Shown here: piece after piece, positions 1-5,161 of the stretch
Numbering within the stretch: position 1 is the first letter of the stretch
Layout: every line of letters begins with the position of its first letter
Origin: a virus
IMG/VR virus record: IMGVR_UViG_3300047551_002878
Location: 1-29,680 of that record
Reading direction: 5' to 3' (one strand)
Length of the DNA stretch: 29,680 bases
Translations under genes and position numbers: made by a program
Notes under the pieces: model-generated
What the model saw: the letters and a program-made list of their open reading frames with translations, nothing else
Database searches by the model: none
What the model was told of the DNA's origin: nothing

Positions 1-75
1 ACAAGCACGGCGTTTATCATCAACTGGCGTGTTGATATAGTTTAGCACATGCTCGTAGAGTTCATCGTAAGTCAT
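1..75 (-). CDS. Small hypothetical protein, 5' part only
   Basis: The ATG at 75 opens a frame that runs off the window edge; 25 residues are visible, beginning MTYDELYEHVLNYINTP. The start overlaps the stop codon of the preceding gene (ATGA, bases 72-75), the same coupling used through this operon, which supports it as real. No domain can be recognised in the fragment. The sequence is acidic and helical-looking, as in many small cyanophage accessory proteins. Function unknown. Confidence 0.6.
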   Translation of the reverse strand, partial: MTYDELYEHVLNYINTPVDDKRRAC

Positions 76-251
76 TCTTCTTCCTCAAATCCACCAATAC
101 CAATATCTACAAAGGTAGAACCATCAACATCCTCAAAGAGTTGGAAGTCAAAATCACCTTCGTAAAAGTGATATTTGAAACCATCAGTAATCCTCACCTC
201 TTGATCAAGTGGAAACTCTTTGAGTTTTTCAATCCATTCAGCAACGGTCAT
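72..251 (-). CDS. Small acidic hypothetical protein (59 aa)
   Basis: A 59-residue frame starts MTVAEWIEKLKEFPLDQEV and ends in four glutamates. The start ATG at 251 overlaps the stop of the upstream gene (ATGA, 248-251) and its own stop overlaps the next start (72-75), so it sits in a chain of translationally coupled genes. The N-terminus (helix with W, then LKEFPLDQEVRI) resembles small phage proteins that begin with a short helix followed by a beta-strand pair. No catalytic motif or membrane segment is visible. Function unknown; existence is well supported by overlap and by lack of any other good frame here. Confidence 0.7.
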   Translation of the reverse strand: MTVAEWIEKLKEFPLDQEVRITDGFKYHFYEGDFDFQLFEDVDGSTFVDIGIGGFEEEE

Positions 252-433
252 TTGTATTGCTCCAGAACATCAATAAAGTGTTGAATACAATCTTTGGGAA
301 TGTGAATGGTTTGGAATCCTGGTCCATTACCATCTTCCACACTCACAGTTCCAAGTTCATCAGAACCGAAGGCAAAATTCCATCCATCTTCATCGTGTTC
401 AATGCGAATGTGTTTGGTGATAGTGTAAGTCAT
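248..433 (-). CDS. Small hypothetical protein (61 aa)
   Basis: This 61-residue protein begins MTYTITKHIRIEHDEDGW and looks like a small all-beta domain followed by a C-terminal helix (DCIQHFIDVLEQYK). It is acidic and soluble, with no signal peptide or cysteine motif. Start and stop both overlap neighbouring genes by ATGA, placing it in the left operon. I do not recognise a family beyond the many small early/middle proteins of cyanomyoviruses; function unknown. Confidence 0.7.
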   Translation of the reverse strand: MTYTITKHIRIEHDEDGWNFAFGSDELGTVSVEDGNGPGFQTIHIPKDCIQHFIDVLEQYK

Positions 434-627
434 TTTTCAAGAATAAACAGAGTGTCGGCAATCATTTCTTTGGTGAAGTAAATTTCACCTTTATCAGTAT
501 GAAAAGAAAAGTTTGTGAGGTCAGAAAGTTGTTCTAAAAACTTTCCAATATCCTCATATTTCTTTTCATCATATTCATTTTCAACACCTTCAAAGACACC
601 GTATTTGGTGTGTGCGATGATTTTCAC
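430..627 (-). CDS. Small hypothetical protein (65 aa), GTG start
   Basis: The frame opens with GTG at 627, preceded at good spacing by AAGGA (a Shine-Dalgarno match) on the minus strand, which decides the start. The protein (MKIIAHTKYGVFEGVENEYD...) is acidic and ends with a helix, MIADTLFILEK. It follows a 72-base gap with its own hairpin, so it may be the first gene of a sub-operon, and its stop overlaps the next gene's ATG. No recognisable domain. Confidence 0.7.
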   Translation of the reverse strand: MKIIAHTKYGVFEGVENEYDEKKYEDIGKFLEQLSDLTNFSFHTDKGEIYFTKEMIADTLFILEK

Positions 628-664
628 TTGGAGTTCCTTTGTGTATAAGAGTATGATAAGGCAT

Positions 665-691
665 CACAGGGGCATTTGGAGTGTCCCTGTG
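665..691 (-). repeat. 7-bp inverted repeat in the 628-699 intergenic gap
   Basis: CACAGGG at 665-671 pairs perfectly with CCCTGTG at 685-691 around a 13-base loop. It lies in one of the few non-coding gaps of the left operon. No T-run follows it on the minus strand, so a classical terminator is not supported. It could be an RNA processing or operator-like site. Confidence 0.4.
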
Positions 692-699
692 CCAGTTAT

Positions 700-933
700 T
701 CAGGTGTCCTCTTCCAATTTAGCATAAAGAGCACATTCATATCCAGACCGAAAAGCAGCATTCAACCACTTTATCATAGCATCCTTTCGTTGGTTTAGAT
801 CTTCTGTTTCTACATCTCCTTGAAAATACTCATACCTATAAGAAAACTTGCCGTAGAAATCTTCATAAAACCACTGATTAAATCCCATTTCCACATCTTC
901 ATCCCATTCAAAATCATTTGCTGAATGCGTCAT
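700..933 (-). CDS. Hypothetical acidic/aromatic protein (77 aa)
   Basis: The 77-residue product (MTHSANDFEWDEDVEMGF...) is rich in Asp/Glu, Trp, Tyr and Phe, with a C-terminal stretch AFRSGYECALYAKLEEDT. The start overlaps the stop of the upstream gene (ATGA at 930-933). No membrane segment or metal site is visible. Small acidic aromatic proteins of this type are common in cyanophage accessory operons and are mostly uncharacterised; function unknown. Confidence 0.7.
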   Translation of the reverse strand: MTHSANDFEWDEDVEMGFNQWFYEDFYGKFSYRYEYFQGDVETEDLNQRKDAMIKWLNAAFRSGYECALYAKLEEDT

Positions 934-1211
934 TCAAATTCTCCTGGTTTTGGTTCTGGTGATGGTGGAAGTGGTGGGAGTGGTGGCACCCAGATTGCTG
1001 GTTGTTGGACGACTACAGGTTGTTGAGTTTGTGGAGTTTCTTCTTTTTCTTTCAGTTTTTCTTCAAGTTGATTGATTTTTTCTTCAAATACTGAAACATC
1101 TTGTTGAATTGGTTTGTCTTGACTTTCCTGAGTTAGTTTCCACCCAGCAGCACCAGCACCAAAGATACTGGCAAGAGCAGCAAAAACAGAAATAGTCTTA
1201 GAAAAACTCAT
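930..1211 (-). CDS. Membrane-anchored, coiled-coil, proline-tailed protein (93 aa)
   Basis: The start chosen is the ATG at 1211: it overlaps the upstream stop (ATGA) and has GGGAGG just upstream, which an alternative ATG at 1223 would place inside the gene. Residues about 5-23 (ISVFAALASIFGAGAAGW) form one hydrophobic segment; about residues 40-60 are a Glu/Lys-rich coiled coil; the rest is proline-rich (PPLPPLPPSPEP). The arrangement suggests an inner-membrane anchor with an extended periplasmic or cytoplasmic tail. A spanin-like or envelope-linking role is possible but is only an inference from architecture. Confidence 0.7.
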   Translation of the reverse strand: MSFSKTISVFAALASIFGAGAAGWKLTQESQDKPIQQDVSVFEEKINQLEEKLKEKEETPQTQQPVVVQQPAIWVPPLPPLPPSPEPKPGEFE

Positions 1212-1420
1212 AGAACCTCCCAATGTTTGTCTGTTTTATCACCGAAACGATTCGTTCCAGTGTGGGTAGAAACCCAGAAAAAGTATTTGCGATTTTCAGA
1301 GGCAAGAAACAACTCACCTCCAGTATCCTGCTCTACAATACAAACAGGATTGTTTGCCATGATGTTACAAAGGCGGTTCTTTGCTTTGCTACTGATTGGT
1401 TTGACTTTGACTTTCCTCAT
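1208..1420 (-). CDS. Basic small hypothetical protein (70 aa)
   Basis: The ATG at 1420 is preferred over the one at 1429 because GAGGAAA lies directly before it; this start is inside the end of the preceding gene. The N-terminus is strongly basic (MRKVKVKPISSKAKNR), followed by a compact beta-rich part with aromatic residues (RKYFFWVSTHTGTNRF). A nucleic-acid-binding role would fit the charge, but no domain is recognised. Stop and next start overlap by ATGA. Confidence 0.65.
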   Translation of the reverse strand: MRKVKVKPISSKAKNRLCNIMANNPVCIVEQDTGGELFLASENRKYFFWVSTHTGTNRFGDKTDKHWEVL

Positions 1421-1808
1421 TTTCCTCATCAGTTAGAACAGTTCCCATAGGACCTTTTTTCAATCGTGCCCACTCTTCATCACGAAGTTTCCAGTCTTGA
1501 AACTTTTTCTCCAAGTCTTCTGCCATTGTAAGGTCAAACTCTTCGGCAACCTTACGCATATCTTCATGACTTCGCATCTCACTGAATGCCAGAGCACAAG
1601 CACCTTTCATAATGTTGAGGTCGTTGTGACCCATTGCCCTAGCAACAGTTGAGAAGAAATGAAACAGTTGATAAGTGTTAAGGTCTTCAGCAGGAATCTG
1701 AAAAGTATAATGCTCTTCGGGGAGCATCATATCATCAAAACCACCACTATAATGGGTGGAGGTCCATTCAGTATCAAAATGAACTTTCAAGGTTGCTTTG
1801 TAGGTCAT
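1389..1808 (-). CDS. Conserved cyanophage hypothetical protein (139 aa)
   Basis: This 139-residue protein starts MTYKATLKVHFDTEWTS and has a beta-rich N-terminal half, a helical middle containing FFSTVARAMGHNDLNIM, and an acidic/glutamine-rich tail. Start and stop are both coupled to neighbours. It is one of the longer proteins in the left operon and looks like a soluble cytoplasmic protein. I do not recognise a function. Confidence 0.75.
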   Translation of the reverse strand: MTYKATLKVHFDTEWTSTHYSGGFDDMMLPEEHYTFQIPAEDLNTYQLFHFFSTVARAMGHNDLNIMKGACALAFSEMRSHEDMRKVAEEFDLTMAEDLEKKFQDWKLRDEEWARLKKGPMGTVLTDEENEESQSQTNQ

Positions 1809-1963
1809 TTGCCAAGTTCTACTCGGGGTTTTTTGTCTGTGAGGTAATCATACAGCATCTTGGCAAACCCGTAATGGGGTCTTGTGCCAGTTTCAATACT
1901 GGATGAGGAGGCAACAGTCCACATTATATCCAGTTCTCTTTTATCAGGTAAAGTCTTCATCAT
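1805..1963 (-). CDS. Small hypothetical protein (52 aa) overlapping the upstream gene
   Basis: A 52-residue frame begins with two ATGs (MMKTLPDKRELDIMWTVA) preceded by GGAG, inside the last codons of the preceding gene, and ends by an ATGA overlap with the following gene. This fills what would otherwise be an unexplained 135-base gap. Cys-free, with a Ser run in the middle and the C-terminal stretch HYGFAKMLYDYLTDKKP. A shorter start at the third methionine (1924) is possible. Function unknown. Confidence 0.65.
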   Translation of the reverse strand: MMKTLPDKRELDIMWTVASSSSIETGTRPHYGFAKMLYDYLTDKKPRVELGK

Positions 1964-2321
1964 CCAACTCCACATCATCTACAAGGTCTTTCAGTCGGTT
2001 CATCATCACTTCATCCATAGGAATAACTTTTTCTTTACCTGTGTCAATATCATGAACCATTTGAAGCAAACTATCAAGGAAGTGTTTAGGATAAATCTCA
2101 TCTTCTAAACTATCCCAGAAATAAAGAATACACTGCTCTAATGGATCATCAGAGACAAGAAGTGCATAATCCTGATAGTTGTCTCCCATCAGGTCTGCCC
2201 AATTCTTAAAGGCATACCAACAGTTATACCATCCTTGAATAATACATGAATTCCAGATGTAACTTATCCAAGACATTTTTGGTTCTTTAATATTTGTCCC
2301 TAGAAGTGGTTTTGAAAACAT
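1944..2321 (-). CDS. Hypothetical protein (125 aa), Trp/Cys-rich N-terminus, acidic tail
   Basis: The product carries an aromatic N-terminal region (MSWISYIWNSCIIQGWYNCW) and a strongly acidic C-terminus (DDVELDDEDFT). The first ATG (2321) overlaps the upstream stop as TAATG; the ATG at 2276 is an alternative giving 110 residues. The central segment is helical with LEQCILYFWDSLEDEIYP. No known motif; likely soluble despite the hydrophobic start. Function unknown. Confidence 0.65.
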   Translation of the reverse strand: MFSKPLLGTNIKEPKMSWISYIWNSCIIQGWYNCWYAFKNWADLMGDNYQDYALLVSDDPLEQCILYFWDSLEDEIYPKHFLDSLLQMVHDIDTGKEKVIPMDEVMMNRLKDLVDDVELDDEDFT

Positions 2322-2590
2322 TATTCTTTACCAGGTTGAGAATAAAACAATTCATCACGCCAGTTTCTACCAGCAATATCAAAAGTGAAACCTACTCGTC
2401 CAATGGAAAACAAAACTGATAAGAGTCTCCCATACCCCATACTCATCTGGAAATATGGAAACTCAATCCACTTCCCATACTCACCGTAATCAATTGCGAA
2501 TTGAAGAAGTGAGTATCGTCTTCCAGTGAGAAGAGTCATGTAATACTCTTTTCCATAATCATCTCTTACACCAAATTGAATAAGTTTCAT
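2321..2590 (-). CDS. Hypothetical protein (89 aa)
   Basis: An 89-residue protein (MKLIQFGVRDDYGKEYYM...) rich in Tyr, Phe and Gly, with predicted alternating strands and a central segment YFQMSMGYGRLLSVLFSIG that is hydrophobic but too interrupted for a sure membrane helix. It is the second gene after the sigma70-type promoter at 2819-2847 and its stop overlaps the next start. Family not recognised. Confidence 0.65.
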   Translation of the reverse strand: MKLIQFGVRDDYGKEYYMTLLTGRRYSLLQFAIDYGEYGKWIEFPYFQMSMGYGRLLSVLFSIGRVGFTFDIAGRNWRDELFYSQPGKE

Positions 2591-2592
2591 AA

Positions 2593-2796
2593 TTAATAAG
2601 GCAAAGATTTTAGACCATTTAAAACTTCTTGGAATCTTTCGGCACGACTCTTGTGGTGCTCTACATTTTCTTCTAATACACCTACAATATCGTCCAGCAC
2701 AACATCCAGAGAGGCATCAGTATCAAAATATTTCTGGATTGCTTCGGCAAGGTATCTTCGCCTGCTCCATTCAAGTGAGTATGGTCGGTAGTCCAT
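2593..2796 (-). CDS. Hypothetical helical protein (67 aa), first gene after a sigma70-type promoter
   Basis: The 67-residue product (MDYRPYSLEWSRRRYLAE...) appears almost wholly helical, with a charged coiled-coil-like second half (DIVGVLEENVEHHKSRAERF). It begins about 20 bases after the -10 element at 2819-2824, so it leads the transcript that continues to the window's left edge. No enzymatic motif. Function unknown; a host-takeover role is only suggested by its host-type promoter. Confidence 0.7.
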   Translation of the reverse strand: MDYRPYSLEWSRRRYLAEAIQKYFDTDASLDVVLDDIVGVLEENVEHHKSRAERFQEVLNGLKSLPY

Positions 2797-2818
2797 AATG
2801 AAAGATGTTTATGTAGGT

Positions 2819-2847
2819 ATTCTAAGGTATCTAGGGGAGTTTGTCAA
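2819..2847 (-). promoter_or_regulatory. Sigma70-type promoter for the left operon
   Basis: On the minus strand TTGACA (2842-2847) and TAGAAT (2819-2824) are separated by exactly 17 bases, a near-consensus bacterial promoter. It would be read by host polymerase early in infection. The -35 box contains the TGA stop codon of the upstream HiPIP-like gene. Confidence 0.8.
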
Positions 2848-3047
2848 TCCCTGTTTTTTCTGTCATACTGATGCCACTTACACCATCCATCAGCAGCAAT
2901 CTTTCCTTTTACTGCGGTGCAGGCATTGGGTGGTCTCCACATATTACAATTGGAGCACTTCTCATTTCCTTTCGGGTCATTTTGATATCCTGCTGTTGCC
3001 TTAGAAGACTTTTCTTCTTCTGCTATAAACTCTTGATAGGATTTCAT
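2844..3047 (-). CDS. HiPIP-like small iron-sulfur protein (67 aa)
   Basis: Four cysteines lie at residues 31, 34, 43 and 56 in the pattern C-x2-C-x8-C-x12-C, embedded in YQNDPKG...CSNC...W..P..C..VKGKI...GWCKWH. The order, the GK-I spacing and the final GWC-x-W/aromatic motif match high-potential iron-sulfur proteins, which hold one 4Fe-4S cluster and carry electrons. The N-terminal 15 residues are charged, with no signal peptide, unlike periplasmic HiPIPs. It lies directly behind the HNH gene with a 3-base gap. A zinc-binding role is the main alternative. Recognition is by motif only. Confidence 0.6.
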   Translation of the reverse strand: MKSYQEFIAEEEKSSKATAGYQNDPKGNEKCSNCNMWRPPNACTAVKGKIAADGWCKWHQYDRKNRD

Positions 3048-3050
3048 TGG

Positions 3051-3524
3051 TTAAGTTGTCTCTTGTAACATTTTTCTATAACAATCTCTGGCAATAATTG
3101 CTTCATCTATCGTATCATAAGTGCCAACATAGTAGTTAATCTTTTTATGCCACATATTGACTTGATATTTACCAGATGGGACTTTTCTTATATTTCTCAA
3201 CTCACCATTGGGACATCTGCGATTTATATTTTGTGTAGAGTTGTCTGCCCATCTTATATTGCCAGGAATATATCCAGAGTTGTTGTTTATTCTATCAATA
3301 GAATATCCTTCTGGCCTTTCACCCAAATTTTCATCAATATATTTTAGAAACTTTATAAAACCTGGCGGAGTTTGTGTGGTGCCGTGAAACCCTCTTTCAG
3401 ACCACTCTTCAAAAATTTCTATCCCACGAGCACCATACTCTGAATAGTTTATATTTTTTGGATCTTTACATCTGCGTATCATACCATTCCAAGTATGATA
3501 TAGGGGGTGTTGTGATACTTTCAT
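3051..3524 (-). CDS. HNH homing-type endonuclease with AP2 domain (157 aa)
   Basis: The N-terminus HPLYHTWNGMIRRCKDPKN is the typical entry of phage HNH/AP2 nucleases; the HNH core is at about residues 68-105 (YSIDRINNNSGYIPGNIRWA followed by ADNSTQN), and residues about 116-150 (GKYQVNMW...YYVGTYDTIDEAI) look like an AP2 DNA-binding domain. Such genes are mobile, free-standing endonucleases. It sits in a non-coding pocket between unrelated small genes, has its own late promoter (3549-3556) and is bracketed upstream by a 12-bp inverted repeat. No Shine-Dalgarno is obvious at the ATG. Confidence 0.85.
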   Translation of the reverse strand: MKVSQHPLYHTWNGMIRRCKDPKNINYSEYGARGIEIFEEWSERGFHGTTQTPPGFIKFLKYIDENLGERPEGYSIDRINNNSGYIPGNIRWADNSTQNINRRCPNGELRNIRKVPSGKYQVNMWHKKINYYVGTYDTIDEAIIARDCYRKMLQETT

Positions 3525-3526
3525 TG

Positions 3527-3602
3527 TAAGTCTTGGCGTGACTGATACTATTTATAATAACATATGTGTGGGTCTTACGCAACATAATTCCGCCAAGACT
3601 TA
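3527..3602. repeat. 12-bp perfect inverted repeat around the HNH promoter
   Basis: TAAGTCTTGGCG at 3527-3538 and CGCCAAGACTTA at 3591-3602 are perfect inverse copies with 52 bases between them. The late promoter motif of the HNH gene lies inside the loop. The repeat may form a stem in RNA or mark the nuclease's target or insertion boundary. Confidence 0.7.
3549..3556 (-). promoter_or_regulatory. T4-type late promoter (TATAAATA) for the HNH gene
   Basis: The minus strand reads TATAAATA, the full T4 late consensus recognised by gp55-type sigma. It lies 25 bases before the HNH start codon, a suitable distance for a short leader. Confidence 0.65.
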
Positions 3603-3618
3603 TTGTTGCTGCCCACCA

Positions 3619-3942
3619 TCAATCACGAGTGCGCCAATCAGTGTCATCTTCATCCCTCTTAAACCAATCGTGTAAGTCATCAGGAGAATCAAAACCACGA
3701 CGACCAAATCTTTCGTGACCTAAACCACCCAAATCCATCCTATTCATAAAGTCGTCTAAGTCACCTTCTACCATATCAGGATTTTCTGCTCTTCTTCTTG
3801 CCTGACGAAGGATTGTGGCAGCAGATCGATTTGCTTTGGCAAGTTTTTCACACCAAATCATCTCACTTAATTCAACTGACTCACCTTTTACAATCTTATC
3901 ACAAATTTCTTCAAGACGAATTCTGTAGTTGTGACTTAGCAT
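3619..3942 (-). CDS. Hypothetical protein (107 aa), charged, Arg/Asp-rich C-terminus
   Basis: The N-terminal half is helical (MLSHNYRIRLEEICDKIVKG ... LAKANRSAATILRQARRRAE) and the C-terminal half is a low-complexity acidic/glycine region (MDLGGLGHERFGRRGFDSPD) ending RDEDDTDWRTRD. It resembles a protein widely kept in cyanomyovirus genomes but never assigned. A late promoter motif (3964-3971) precedes it. The end of the gene abuts the HNH promoter region. Confidence 0.7.
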   Translation of the reverse strand: MLSHNYRIRLEEICDKIVKGESVELSEMIWCEKLAKANRSAATILRQARRRAENPDMVEGDLDDFMNRMDLGGLGHERFGRRGFDSPDDLHDWFKRDEDDTDWRTRD

Positions 3943-3962
3943 AAGATATTCCAGATATAGGG

Positions 3963-4196
3963 TTATTTATTTTCGTATTCGTCCATCAACTCTTTTGCGA
4001 GTTTCATAGACCGACGCCACATCAGATACTTCACAATCGGATTCGCAGGATTGTGAAGCACCCACCACTTTACTTTCTCATATTCCACTCTAGCAAGTTG
4101 TGTCAGCATATAAAATGCCCGTGCTACTGATTGGTCGGTGACAATCAAATAACCAATACAGAAGAATATAACAAAGTAAATATATGTGCTACTCAT
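3963..4196 (-). CDS. Single-pass membrane protein (77 aa)
   Basis: Residues about 5-21 (YIYFVIFFCIGYLIV) form a hydrophobic N-terminal segment, followed by a basic, aromatic cytoplasmic-type tail (WWVLHNPANPIVKYLMWRR ... LMDEYENK). The start overlaps the stop of the preceding small gene by ATGA. Topology suggests an inner-membrane anchor with a charged soluble part. Its stop codon is embedded in a late promoter motif for the next gene. Function unknown. Confidence 0.7.
   Translation of the reverse strand: MSSTYIYFVIFFCIGYLIVTDQSVARAFYMLTQLARVEYEKVKWWVLHNPANPIVKYLMWRRSMKLAKELMDEYENK
3964..3971 (-). promoter_or_regulatory. Late promoter motif (AATAAATA)
   Basis: AATAAATA on the minus strand, 22 bases before the start at 3942, matches the NATAAATA form of the cyanophage late motif. 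It shares bases with the TAA stop of the upstream gene (3963-3965). Confidence 0.5.
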
Positions 4197-4354
4197 TTTC
4201 TAATTGTTTTGAGATATTCTAACACATTTTCACGAACTTCCATTAACTCATTAAAACAGCGTTGGTCGTGGGCTGATTGACGTAATTCATGGTCTGGTTT
4301 ATGGACGGACTCAATAAACAAATCCAGTCCACGATTCCATTGGTCATTTGTCAT
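4193..4354 (-). CDS. Small hypothetical protein (53 aa)
   Basis: A 53-residue frame starts MTNDQWNRGLDLFIESVHKP and ends EYLKTIRK. Its start lies 11 bases inside the end of the preceding gene and its stop overlaps the next ATG (ATGA at 4193-4196), so it bridges what would otherwise be a 350-base gap. The sequence is helical and charged with one cysteine. No known motif. Confidence 0.7.
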   Translation of the reverse strand: MTNDQWNRGLDLFIESVHKPDHELRQSAHDQRCFNELMEVRENVLEYLKTIRK

Positions 4355-4514
4355 CTTTTTTGATTGTTACAGGACAAAAGGGGACAACTTTACGAATTTC
4401 TTGAATGATTTCAGTTCTTTGAATTGGTGTAAGTCCAACAACTCTTGAAAGACGATGAATAAGACCTAAAGCATCCGCACAAGATATGGTTGTTGTTAGT
4501 AATAATGTGATCAT
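4344..4514 (-). CDS. Small secreted or lipoprotein-like protein (56 aa)
   Basis: The product starts MITLLLTTTISCADALGLIH: a very short hydrophobic segment ending in TISC, which is a poor lipobox or signal-peptide end. The remainder is amphipathic with a second cysteine (VVPFCPVTIKKDDK). The start follows a late promoter motif (4537-4544) by 22 bases and the end overlaps the next gene. Export to the periplasm is an inference from the N-terminus; it lacks the usual leading Lys/Arg. Function unknown. Confidence 0.6.
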   Translation of the reverse strand: MITLLLTTTISCADALGLIHRLSRVVGLTPIQRTEIIQEIRKVVPFCPVTIKKDDK

Positions 4515-4536
4515 TACCCAATCCCCATATTTCCAA

Positions 4537-4544
4537 TATTTATT
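4537..4544 (-). promoter_or_regulatory. Late promoter motif (AATAAATA)
   Basis: AATAAATA on the minus strand overlaps the tandem stop TAATAA of the upstream gene and stands 22 bases before the start at 4514. Spacing equals that of the motif at 3964-3971. Confidence 0.5.
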
Positions 4545-4746
4545 AGGAGAATCCCTTGCTCTTAACCTTCTTTTTATCTTTTACAATTATAACATCTAAA
4601 AAATCTGGAATCTGGCAGTTTTGATACCAATACACCCAGGTGTCCTCCCAATTGTCAAAAAATACCTTTTTGTCATTTTTCAGGAGGATTTCATAGTCGT
4701 GCCTATCATAAGGTGCCTCAGATGTGACCTTAAATGTCTTTGTCAT
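4543..4746 (-). CDS. Hypothetical aromatic protein (67 aa)
   Basis: This 67-residue protein (MTKTFKVTSEAPYDRHDYEI...) has a conserved-looking core FFDNWEDTWVYWYQNCQIPD and a lysine-rich tail (VKDKKKVKSKGFS). Start overlaps the upstream stop by ATGA. The aromatic, beta-rich core resembles other small cyanophage proteins of unknown role. No membrane segment. Confidence 0.7.
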   Translation of the reverse strand: MTKTFKVTSEAPYDRHDYEILLKNDKKVFFDNWEDTWVYWYQNCQIPDFLDVIIVKDKKKVKSKGFS

Positions 4747-4967
4747 ATGAATTGGTCCAGTGTAGATACAGATTTGCCCTTCATTGCCTTCTTGATATAA
4801 GATACGGCAGTCTTATAGTTGTTGGCAGTATGAATCTGCTGCCCGTTGTGGAGGATCACAAATTTCTTTCCCAACGGCACTGCTGCCCACATTCCATCCT
4901 TTGTCACATAACCATTTGGATCTCCTGGTTTTGGATTCAAGAGGGTCTCATTCTGGATATTATTCAT
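4743..4967 (-). CDS. Hypothetical protein (74 aa)
   Basis: A soluble 74-residue product (MNNIQNETLLNPKPGDPNGY...) with a small beta-rich domain (MWAAVPLGKKFVILHNGQQI) followed by a basic helix (YKTAVSYIKKAMKGKS). It is coupled to both neighbours by ATGA overlaps and belongs to the transcript starting at the promoter 5133-5161. No recognised domain. Confidence 0.7.
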   Translation of the reverse strand: MNNIQNETLLNPKPGDPNGYVTKDGMWAAVPLGKKFVILHNGQQIHTANNYKTAVSYIKKAMKGKSVSTLDQFI

Positions 4968-5107
4968 CCGAAGATAGCAGTGACAGAAATGACCTTGGCA
5001 CTTGGATTTCGTGCGATTGCTGTGCGTTTGGCATCATCATAATCCCGTGCTTCAACGATTTCGTCAAAGACTTTACCAGCAACATAGAGTTGGACTTTAC
5101 AACGCAT
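4964..5107 (-). CDS. Small hypothetical protein (47 aa)
   Basis: The ATG at 5107 has AAGGAG eight bases upstream and a promoter (5133-5161) just before it, so a much longer frame reaching 5497 through the helicase gene is not the real gene. The product starts MRCKVQLYVAGKVFDEIVEA and ends NPSAKVISVTAIFG; strand-helix-strand pattern with DYDDAKRTAIARNP suggests a small compact alpha/beta domain. Proteins of this shape recur in cyanomyoviruses without known role. Confidence 0.8.
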   Translation of the reverse strand: MRCKVQLYVAGKVFDEIVEARDYDDAKRTAIARNPSAKVISVTAIFG

Positions 5108-5132
5108 TGGGTTTCTCCTTGTGTGTTTGAGT

Positions 5133-5161
5133 ATTGTAGCAGAAAAATCAACGACGGACAA
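5133..5161 (-). promoter_or_regulatory. Sigma70-type promoter with extended -10
   Basis: On the minus strand TTGTCC (5156-5161), 17 bases, then TACAAT (5133-5138) preceded by TGC, an extended -10. It overlaps the end of the helicase gene and drives the 47-aa gene and those beyond. The string TTTTCTGCTA-AATA around the -10 recurs upstream of the helicase. Confidence 0.7.

Noticed and set aside
627-700. Hairpin at 665-691 as a terminator
   Set aside because: No T-run follows it on the transcribed strand; kept only as an inverted repeat.
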